DNA of 64,000 bases from Rhodocollybia butyracea. Its lineage: Eukaryota; Basidiomycota; Agaricomycetes; Agaricales; Omphalotaceae. How positions within the stretch are numbered: the first letter of the stretch is position 1; each line of letters begins with the position of its first letter. Made by a program: the position numbers and the translations under genes. Shown here one piece after another: positions 55,479-64,000 of this stretch. The notes under the pieces were generated by a model that did no database searches, was not told the DNA's origin, and saw only the letters and a program-made list of their open reading frames with translations. The stretch is taken from NCBI GenBank assembly GCA_015501585.1, contig JADNRY010000322.1, positions 1-64,000 on the forward strand, in the 5' to 3' direction.

Positions 55479-55790
55479 CTAGTAGTAGTAACTTGAATTC
55501 AAGTAAGGGTACGGAGGTGTGTAGTGAGGTGGAGGTAAGTATGGAAAGTGACTATATGAAGGACGAGTAGGCTGAAGTGGAGCTTGGGAGGGACGAGTAC
55601 CAGTAGGGTGAGTGAGAATGAGGAGAGTAGTGGGGGTGACTAGAAGAGTGGCTTCTGTAACCGTAATTCCGAGGCGCACTAGGAAGCGTGGGAACGGCGT
55701 ATCCGGAGGCGTAGCAGTGAATATGAATCGAATATGGAACTGTACCAGGCTCTGCTGGGCTGTAGTTCATATACTAAACTGAATAGAAGA
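55479..55790 (-). other. Low-complexity Tyr/Pro/Ser/His open frames
   Basis: Two overlapping minus-strand frames encode Tyr-, Pro-, Ser- and His-rich sequence (SHSSSHPHYSPHSHSPYWYS in one, PSYSHFPYLPPPHYTPPYPY in the other). The phrase TACCAGGCTCTGCTGGGCTG at about 55742 recurs in a variant 100 bp downstream. It may be part of a retroelement 3' region or a relict gag linker. It is unlikely to be an independent gene. Confidence 0.25.
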
Positions 55791-56507
55791 CTTTCAATGA
55801 GTAAGTAACAGTGTACTTGAATTATTAGTAGAACTATTTACCAGGCTCTTGCTGGACTGAAGCTTACTAACTAATCCAATCAGGATACACTAACAAGACT
55901 TTATTGAGAGTCTTAAAAGACAAGACTTAGAGGGGCAATTTAGAGGGGAAGAAAGAACTTTTTATTTCTGTCTACTGGGGGTTTATATACTGTACAATTA
56001 AATTATTCTACTGTCTTACTAACGGACCTACTGCATGAATAAGCAAAATATGGGGGACACGCAAGTGTCTGTATACGCGTACCTTCGGCAGACATATAGC
56101 CTCGGCGGACATGCCATTTCATGTGATCATTTGCATATTACTAATTCTAAAGTAGTTGATTAGGCGCTGCCGGCTTTTGAAGCTTTTGATGCGATTCGGT
56201 GAAGTACTTACCCGGGCGCTTAGATAGCCCATAATCACACTACATTCTCGAAAACCCAACTACTACCTGACATCTATCGCAGGGAACGGAATAGGGCCAC
56301 TGTCCCCAGTGGGTAACGGCTGTTGGAATCTGAAGGATCAATGTGTTACTCGGCTGACTTGATGCGGCTATAATCAAGTCCAATTGAGTTATATACATTT
56401 TACTTCAGATTACGACGTGTCAGCAGCAATGGTTCCAGTATGTACAATATAGATTTGGCGTAAGGATAGACTAATTATTGGCATATCTCGAATAGCATCT
56501 CCACCTG
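55791..56507. repeat. Probable 3' untranslated/LTR region of the minus-strand Gypsy element
   Basis: This lies downstream (on the minus strand) of the last ORF of the Gypsy element. It contains a TATATACTG phrase near 55985, CGGCAGACATATAGCCTCGG-type GC-mixed sequence and CGCAGGGAACGGAATAG (56277-56293), which also occurs at about 62203-62219 inside the element. Without the other LTR, which would be beyond the window, the limits cannot be set. Confidence 0.35.
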
Positions 56508-57440
56508 TTAGACAACCCACGAACCTTCAGAAGAATTGTCGCTTGAAGGGAAAATGTACTGATGGACTGCAGACCAGGCTCGGCTCCACCATGGACGATG
56601 AACGGGCGATGGCGGATCCATGCCTCGGAGTCTCCATGAAAGCCAATCCCTCTGACGACGAACTCCCTCCATCCGTCCTTCCAGAGTATACATATCCGCT
56701 GAAAATAATGCCGTAAAGTTTCCCTGTCCATACGTCGCCTTCAGCTGCTCCCAATTACTCCAATGAACATCCATAGAGTACTCCTGCGTACGCATAAGGA
56801 ATACGTCACAATTCCCATGGAGACAGAGAATATACTGGATGCATCCATCCTTGAAGAATGGAGCCAAAGCCATGGCTCGTCCGTGGCCTGCTTGAGCTGG
56901 AATGAGCATCCCAGTTCCAATTAAACGTGGAAGTACTGCCTTCAAACGGATTTCGAGACACCGTATTTCTCGGATAGGAAAGGGAACCGAATCTGGAGAG
57001 ATGTCATGCAACTCAGCTTCGAAGGGTAAAAATCTCTGATGACAGTGGAATGGAGTACGAAAAATTCCATCTGCAGTCACAAATATTGCCCTTTTTGCAA
57101 GGATATCAAGAGGATCGCCAATAGGTTGAGCTTCCTCCCATGCCATATATTCAGCAATAGTTGGAAGGTTTCGAAGTACACTATACTCCACAGGCTGATA
57201 GATTTCGTATGAACTGTTGGCAAGATGGAAAAATTCAATAATGTCTGCTTCGGAAGGGGAGGTAGTGTCGGTAGCAGTAGTGAACGACATCATTGGAGAT
57301 GTAAGTGCAGAGTAACCGAGAGAAGCAGCCGTATTTGAGGTAGCAGTGGCAAGGGTATGAACAATAGTCGAAGTGGAACTATTCAGTTCAGGCGAAGTGT
57401 CATGGGTAAGCACCGGTGCAGCAACAGTAGGTGCCTCCAT
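56508..57440 (-). CDS. 310-aa ORF downstream of Gypsy pol, unknown function
   Basis: The frame is intact from MEAPTVAAPVLTHD (57440) to a stop at 56508, on the same strand as pol and starting about 210 bp after its end. The N-terminal quarter is Ser/Thr-rich. The remainder looks folded: EADIIEFFHLANSSYEIYQP, IAEYMAWEEAQPIGDPLDIL, REIRCLEIRLKAVLPRLIG, HGRAMALAPFFKDGCIQYIL, HWSNWEQLKATYGQG and RQRDWLSWRLRGMD. It has no signal peptide, membrane segment or Env-like feature. In an LTR element this position is that of an env or accessory gene. The intact frame, next to a pol with stops, hints at recent constraint or chance. Confidence 0.55.
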   Translation of the reverse strand: MEAPTVAAPVLTHDTSPELNSSTSTIVHTLATATSNTAASLGYSALTSPMMSFTTATDTTSPSEADIIEFFHLANSSYEIYQPVEYSVLRNLPTIAEYMAWEEAQPIGDPLDILAKRAIFVTADGIFRTPFHCHQRFLPFEAELHDISPDSVPFPIREIRCLEIRLKAVLPRLIGTGMLIPAQAGHGRAMALAPFFKDGCIQYILCLHGNCDVFLMRTQEYSMDVHWSNWEQLKATYGQGNFTALFSADMYTLEGRMEGVRRQRDWLSWRLRGMDPPSPVHRPWWSRAWSAVHQYIFPSSDNSSEGSWVV

Positions 57441-57649
57441 AAAAGAGTGTGCAGAGAGAGAAAAAGAGGAGAATTAGGTGGACGAAAAAAAAAGTGATGT
57501 GGGGTTATGGTTTATATACGGACCTCATGCTTAGTAATTCTTTTAGCGCCACATTCATTTGTGCTTCGAATCCCACACCAAAATACTATCATTCTTTTGA
57601 CCTTGCGGATCTTGATTATGACTCAAGCTCATTTTTCCTTAACCAGCCT

Positions 57650-60600
57650 GTCCTCATAAACCAGTGGTCTCGGAAAATATAGGGAAGAATCCGATAAGCT
57701 GCAACTGGCATGTCGAACTTAGTTCCGTCCAATTCCTTAAGCCGGTAGGCTCCTCCATAGGTGAGTGTATCAATTTTGTAGGGACCAAAGTATCGGGCTC
57801 GCTCTTTGCCGCCGATCTCTTGATCTCTCCTAGCATTTCACACTAATACCAATTCACCCTTTCTATAATTCCTTTTCATCAATCTTTTCCTGAATCTCCA
57901 CTCAAATTGTACTTTTGACTGGAAGCGACTTCATTTAAGTATCTCTGCAGCTTTAGCTATATCCTGGGGGTGCTTATCAATTTGCTGAATCCTTTTGGCT
58001 AGAAGCTCACTGGTTGTCATTCCTGAGTAGAAGCCTTCAACCAAGAATGTGGCTTCAAACAAATCAAATGGCATGAGTGGCTCAGTGGCATGAAGCAATT
58101 GATAAGGGGAGTATCCTGTTACACTGCTTGCTGTGATATTGTTAGCAAATACCGCTTCTTGTAGCTTGAGTGGCCAACGTTTAATTTTACCTTCGCAAAA
58201 CTTGATCAGACTCTCACGAAGGACATAATTTCCTCTTTCAACTTGGCCATTAGCATGTTTATTGTATGGGGAAATTTTGACCTGTGGAACTCCTAAGCGT
58301 TTCATCAGATCAGTGAATGCTTCTTTCATTTTGCTTCCATTGTCAGTTGTAACTTGGTATGGAACTCCATACCGACAATATATCTGTGCCCAAAAGAAGT
58401 TTGCTAGGGCTCGTGCAGTTACTTTCTGTAGTGCCCGGGCTTCGGTGGTTCCAGTTAAATCATCCCTGGCGACTACAATTGCATGATAACCTCCTGCTGG
58501 TGGCATGTACATCACATCCACATTTATTTTCTGAAAAATAACTGAGGGGAGTGACACTGTGAGCGGCTTTTCCAATCTCTTTAATCCTCAGATTTGGCAA
58601 TCGTGGCAGGATTTAATATGATGATCCACATCACTTCGTAAATGCGGCCAATAGACTTTTTGACTCAGAAGTTTGTACACTGCCTGGACTCCACAGTGAC
58701 CCAGTTGGTCATGGGCGTGAATGAGAAAGCGAAGGCGCTGATCTGGATCTGTTACTGTCAGCAGTGGCAATCCTTGATCATTCTTCCTAAATAATCTTCC
58801 TCCTTGGAGTAAATAGCGTCTGGCCAATCTCAAAAATCTTTTCTTTGTTTGGACTGATGCAAAGTGTGGTGCTTCCAAAGTAGTGAGAAACTGCTTGATG
58901 CGTCCCAAAGTAATTTCTTGTACTTGCCGTGATGGGAAACTTGAAGGTAAGGTGCGAGAATCATAACTGAGAATTTGTGGATCTTCTGAATAGAGCTGCT
59001 GGACCCAAAGAACAATTCCATCCAGCCAACCATCATCATCAGAGTCCATGGATTCCTCCTCCAGAACTGGGCGCCTAGAGAGTGCATCGGGACCTCGGAA
59101 TTTGGTTGCGGGTACATGTTTCAATTCAAAATCAAACAATAGGATCCCCTGAATCCACCTATTTATTGTTGCATTAGGCTGAATGTCAGGTTCCCGAAGC
59201 ATGCCAGATATATATTTTGCATCCACTTCTACACGTAACCTTTTGATCCCCACTAAATATAATCTCCAATGTTGAAGAGCCTTATATAGTCCAAAGAGCT
59301 CTAATTTGGGTTGAGAATATCGGCTTTCCCGTTCACTCATGGGAATTGATCCATATTGGGCTGGGAGTTTCCGTCCTTGATCATCAAGTTGAGACAATAT
59401 CATTCCGGTACCAATTTTTGATGAGTCTACAGAAAGTACAACCCAATTATCAGAGTCATAATCAATTGGCTTCATGGCAGGAGCTTGAGTGATGTAACTT
59501 TATTTCTTCAAAGGCCTTTGATTGTTCCTCATCCCATATAAATTCTACATTCTTCCGGGAGAGTGTCGTAAGTGGGCGTATCTTCATTGAGTAGTCTTTA
59601 ATCCATATTCGTACTGTACCACAAAGTCCTAAGAATTGTTGAACCTCAGTGGGAGACTCCAAACGTGGCCATTTCAGAATCTTGTCCACTTTACTTCTGT
59701 CTGGACTTCGGCCATGGATGTTACACAATTGTCCTACAATCAGTACTTCTGGCTGGCAAATCTGAGTCTTGGAGGCTGAGAAGGTTGCTCCAGAGCATTT
59801 GAGTCTGTGGAGTACTCTCTGAACATCCTGGGCATGTTCCCATATGAAACTTCGGATCCCAGGATTCTCCTTTATTACTTCTGGCTGTCCTGCTTGATCC
59901 AGGTACATAGTTGTTGGACCTTTAATGGCCAAGTCATCAATAAAAATATTGGCTACTTGAGGAATTTCAGCATGCATGACAAACACCATACTCTTCTGAA
60001 ATTCAGCTGGGGAATTAGTAAATCCAGTTGGGAGTGATGTTATTTGAAGTAGTCCCAGAGGGGTCATGAATGCCATCATTTCGCGTGATGCATGGTGAAT
60101 CTTTCTTGCATCAAATCCCCAATAAAGGTCAAAGACAGTATATACTGCATGTCCTGCAAATCCTTCTACAAAGTCATCTAGCACTGGTAACATTCCTGCA
60201 TCCCTGATAGTAACTTTATTTAAAGGCTGCAAGTCATGTACCAACCGAATTTTTCCATTCTTCTTCATAACACAGAACCACTTGGAGCGATAAGCAGATT
60301 CACTAGGCTCATACACTCCAGCCTCTATCTTCAACTTCAATACCTCAATTACTTGCTTTAAAATACCTGGAGGAATTGGAATATTACGGTACTCCCATGG
60401 GCGATGGGGGACAGTTGGAATAACATAGTCGGAGAAATAGGTGTCCTTGAACGTCCCTCGTTCAGCATCTTCAAAGGCCAGTGCCTCATTATTCTCACAT
60501 AATATATGTGTAAACAATTTTTCTTCTTCGGGCCACATGAACCCATCCTTATTTATTTCTAGTCCTGGCAAGCGCTCAGCAGTCACCCTTCCGGTAGGTG

Positions 60601-61330
60601 TAAACTCTGGCGGCTTTGTTGGGAGCTTCGGTAAAGACTTCAGGGAGTCTTCTGGGATAGTCCGTCTGACTTTGGACTCTGTCGGCATTGTCGTAGAAAC
60701 AGGCTTCACTTTTACTCCTACACGTTTGTAGGCTGTGAATGCATTCATCATAGATTCCGGTGAATCTTGCGGCATGGGTTCCGGCGAACCCTTCTGACTG
60801 GACTCCGGCGAGTCCTTAGGCGTGAACTTTGGTGAGTTCTTCTGAGTGGACTCCGGTGAGTCCCTGTGTGTGTAATGCTCCGGCGAGCTCTTCCATATGG
60901 ACTCCGGCGAGTCCTTCCAAATAGACTCCGGCGAGTCTGCGCAAAATTCTTCTGCCTCGGTAGGCACAATTATATATTCGTCGTCTTCTTCAAATTCAAA
61001 TTCAGCTAGGAGCTGATATAGCTTCTTGTCTTTTACATGAAGGCCATACGGTAAGCCTTGGGAATTATCTGTGGGAATTAGATTAGTAGTTTTGTTCTGT
61101 ACAGTAAAATCAGAGTCAAAATTAGAGTCAAAATTAGAGTCAAAATCAGAGTCTGTATCTAAGGTAGAATTAATATTCAAATGAGTAGTAGAAACAAAGT
61201 TCACTCTTGCAGTTCGTTCAAGTTCAAAATGACTTAGAAAAATCAAACAGAAGTAATATGTACAAGTGTTTATATTCTGTATCGTACTGAGTAACAATTC
61301 AAGTATCCACGTTCGGATACTACAAGACAT
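57650..61330 (-). pseudogene. Ty3/Gypsy pol: RT, RNase H, integrase, GPY/F module
   Basis: On the minus strand an acidic N-part with DSPES repeats (60760-60960) leads into RT: SKWFCVMKKNGKIRLVHDLQ, YTVFDLYWGFDARK (Asp) and NIFIDDLAIKG (FIDD motif). RNase H follows (VVLSVDSSKIGTGMIL, PKLELFGLYKAL), then an HHCC finger (HAHDQLGHCGV...CHDC) and the integrase core (VDVMYMPPAGG, VTTDNGSKMKEAF, SPYNKHANGQVERGNYVLRE, the usual D, D and E). Last comes a GPY/F module, RYFGPYKIDTLTYGGAYRLK. Breaks: a one-base shift near 59496 between RT and RNase H, a TGA at 58588-58590 after the finger, a stop near 57931 after the core, and one in the GPY region. No protease was recognised. All catalytic residues seen are conserved, so inactivation looks recent. 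Confidence 0.8.
60760..60960. repeat. DSPES-encoding minisatellite in pol
   Basis: Tandem units of about 30 bp centred on GACTCCGGCGAGTC (plus strand) encode (D/N)SPES/F-x(4-5) repeats on the minus strand, about eight units. A similar PDSPESP motif occurs in the gag N-terminus near 63935. Confidence 0.75.
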
Positions 61331-61470
61331 CGTAAGTAACACTAAAAATACACTAAAGCAATTTGTAGTAACAAGAGATTTTATCTGTGAAGTCAGGGAA
61401 AGCAATTCAAAGCAAACTGTAGCAAAACATTTAGTAGCCCTTTCCACCACAAGGGCCAGTAAGTAACTAA

Positions 61471-63991
61471 TCAATTGTCGTAAAAGTAGGGGATAAACAT
61501 GAACGGAAGTGTAGCAACTATCAATGGGACTAGTGCCCTCAACCTCTGATAATCCTCTTCGGGAGTGCGTTGCCAATCTGGATGCTTGCGCCCAATTTTC
61601 ACAAAGGCAGCCCATCGTTTCGGGTGTACAAGCTTGTGACGGCGTCGAGCAGCAAAGAGAGAGATGGGAACCCGAGTTTGCTTCGAGGATCCAATACCAG
61701 AGCGCCACGGTGCTATCCTGGATTGCATCCTCTTGGCACAAATATTGGTACGGAAGGGCGTCGAAGCGTGACTGGGAGGAGTAGCAGAGTGAGACGGAGA
61801 GTGAGCACCTGGAATACGCACAACAGGTTTCTTCAATGGAATAGGCGGCTTGCGGCGAGTGACTAGAGTCCATCCCTCTTCTGCTGAATCCATTCCCGAG
61901 TTCACCACGGGCGGTGGAGAGACAGTCGACCCAAACCTCGGAGGGCTGTCCATAGCCATCGGGGAGGGAACATTTTCGGAATTGGTGCTGGAGAGAATTG
62001 ACGAGGGGCTTGGAGACCAATCCCCGAGTTCCAAGGGAGGCAGAATAACTGGGGAACTGGAAGCTGAATTGTTGAGAGCGGCGAGTGATTTCGAAGTAAT
62101 TTCCCGGCCTTTGACACGGGGTGAAGCAAGAGAAGAACCATGGAACAAGGTCGAGACGGGAGCAGTTTCGTGAGCAGATATAATCTATGCGGTACATGTC
62201 AGCCGCAGGGAACGGAATAGATAAAAACGCGGGACTAACGCGGTCATTGAAATTATTAGAGCACTGGCTGATTGTTGGCTCAGCATGCGAAGTTTCTACC
62301 GTTGTTATCAGTTTCCGTGAAGGCTCGCACCAGAAAAAAGTACCTACTATCTGAAGAATCCGTAGTTTGAGAAGGAGGGAGCCTGTCGAATGGAAATAAC
62401 GAGAAAGCGTCGGGAATGGCGCAACAGGTTCTTGCCATTTAGGAGCCGGTGTCGGGACTCGTTGAGCAGCTGGAATAAGCATCGGAAATCGCGGTGTACG
62501 AAATTTCTTGAGAAATGGGAGCTGAGCATCTTCCACATCAGGCACGCGAGGGACCAATGCGCGCTGATGCCATTCGCTGGAAGGGTCAATGGGAAGAGCG
62601 GGTTGAACTAAAGGTGTTTCCGGGTAGAAGAACGTAACCTCTTTATTGTAGTCCATTACTGGAGGGTAAGGTCGTTTGAGCCGCTTGCAATAGAAAAGAA
62701 CAAGGGGGCCAATGTCGATTCCTACTCCATCCGGCAGAGGCTTTAAAGTTGTAAAATCAAAATCATCAAATATTGCCGTGACCTTCGGATACGGCTCGTC
62801 AAGTAAAGAACTTCCCTTCGAGGCTAGCACTTGGTTCCAGGGACCAATAGCGGTCGCCGGGGCTCCACGTTCGCGAATATACTCCACAAATGAATTCTGC
62901 GTGAGACAAGGCAAGGGCATCTGAGAAAGAGGAAGATAACCATTCTCCAAGAGGTACCGAATACCCTCGGGATGAGTGAATCGCTTCTGGATAGCAGCCT
63001 CGAGTAGAAGAACTAAAGAAGTATCCCCATCATTTCGAGCTACGGTCATAGCGGCTCCAATCCACTGCTGCTCAAGAAGCGTGAGGATGGGGCTTCGGTA
63101 TTGGTAGTTTGAAACTACAAGAAGTCCCTGCGAGAAATTTAGCATCAACATGTGCGCACTGAGTCGGCGTTGGAACCATTCTCCAACATGGCTTATAAAG
63201 GTCATGATCTCCTGACGAGCTAATACAGGGTGATGCTTCTGGCCGTACCAGACACCTGCCTTCTCCGCATCAGCACCGCTGAAGTAACGTGGAATTTGTA
63301 TTAGTTCAGAGTGAGCACCAAGCTTCGGGTTAAGGCGTTCTACTCTGTGCTGACGTTCGTAGTCACAGGCGGGATAATATAAAACCCCGTCTGGTCTTTG
63401 TGTCGGATTGAGAGCAGCGAGTTTGGCCATTCAAGCAATCCACGGAATCTGAACGGAGTCAAAAGGAATACTCTCTGGAATTTGGGGGACAACAGGAGTT
63501 GGATCATCAAGTGTCGCAAGCCCAATAAATTGTCGAAGATGTTTTACAGCTGTAAGGAAGAGACGGTCCCGATAATATCGCTTAACTTCCATATGAACAA
63601 TGGGAAATACATCAAGAGGGTTACGAGGGAGGTCAGTGGGATAAGCCTCCACGTCTGCCGCTATGGTAGCACCAAATGGCTTGATCCCCCTCTCAAAAGG
63701 ATCAATATCCAAAGTTGATTCTACAGCACGAGAGCTTGCGCCGCTAGAAGTATCTTCTTCAGTTCTCATTCCTGTACTAGCGTTAACCGGGATCTGGTCA
63801 TTATTTATTTTAGAACACAAACCTGGCTGCGCGGGAGCCGTATCATATCCCCTAATTAATTCCTGCGATGTCAAGGGCGTCACCAGAACTGTAGTCGAAG
63901 CACGAGAGCTCGGCGGAGTGATAGGAGGAGATTCCGGCGAGTCAGGAATTGTTTCAAGTGAAGGAAGAGAGTCAGGAGTGAGGGAGCGCAA
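61471..63991 (-). CDS. Gypsy gag-like region, two or three frames
   Basis: The 5' part (63991-63431) starts MRSLTPDSLPSLETIPDSPE and contains VKRYYRDRLFLTAVKHLRQF. A TGA at 63431-63433 is followed at once, in frame, by ATG at 63430 and MAKLAALNPTQRPDGVLYYP, RQEIMTFISHVGEWFQRRL, TLLEQQWIGAAMTVARND and AIFDDFDFTTLKPLPDG. Near 62200 the sensible frame changes to another (from 62148, with ALNNSASSSPVILPPLELGD, AEEGWTLVTRRKPPIPLKK and KRWAAFVKIGRKHPDWQRT), ending at 61471. The helical middle resembles a capsid in size and position. No zinc knuckle was seen. The upstream LTR is outside the window. Confidence 0.5.
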
Positions 63992-64000
63992 ATCTGAATC

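Noticed and set aside
56508..57440. Envelope gene of a retrovirus-like element
   Set aside because: No signal peptide, transmembrane helix or cleavage site; kept only as an accessory ORF of unknown function.

Overview
The window looks like a transposon-rich stretch of a filamentous basidiomycete genome, most likely an agaricomycete. The reasons are many short introns (about 45-60 nt, GTRNGT...YAG), an F-box gene of the expanded agaric type, a SEC2-type Rab exchange factor, an XPG-like PIN nuclease, and a mix of hAT, CACTA, Tc1/mariner, Ty1/Copia and Ty3/Gypsy remnants. I cannot name the species. No rRNA, tRNA or CRISPR array was recognised.

Layout. 1-12.4 kb is almost gene-free. It holds satellite-like arrays of about 97-bp monomers in two alternating types, present in both orientations, broken up by two dead hAT transposase genes, a Tc1/mariner-type MITE, a Copia reverse-transcriptase scrap and foldback-element fragments. 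A second array and a three-copy tandem repeat follow. 12.5-16.1 kb is one F-box gene split by a 1.95-kb insertion. 16.4-19.9 kb is a SEC2 homologue (minus strand), the clearest host gene. 20.5-22.1 kb encodes an alpha-helical protein with a central hydrophobic hairpin, like alpha pore-forming toxins. 23.3-26.9 kb is a convergent pair: a SAP-domain protein and a tyrosine recombinase. 28.3-29.9 kb holds a perfect 35-bp hairpin and nested duplications containing intron-bearing fragments of ribosomal protein L10a (uL1). 30.1-32.0 kb is an XPG/FEN-like nuclease, 33.3-35.2 kb a coiled-coil protein, and 35.6-37.4 kb an unrecognised host-like gene.

37.6-41.2 kb is an internally deleted CACTA-type element: the 5' half of the transposase converges with a second ORF that is split by a 373-bp palindromic MITE. 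It is followed by a rearranged scrap of SEC2 and a retroelement ORF1. 43.1-47.0 kb holds a second convergent pair, a putative DNA-binding protein and an Ndc10-like tyrosine recombinase, preceded by an array of CCTCAATTGAGG-type palindromes. From 48.4 kb to the end are two Gypsy elements: a decayed plus-strand copy (gag and pol pieces) and a nearly complete minus-strand copy with gag, RT, RNase H, integrase, a GPY/F module and an extra 310-aa ORF downstream of pol.

The most interesting signal is the repeated architecture of a small DNA-binding gene running tail-to-tail into a tyrosine-recombinase gene, seen twice with unrelated-looking recombinase subfamilies. These may be two-gene mobile cassettes. 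Splice sites and reading frames are my own reading of the sequence; where a frame could not be closed I say so.
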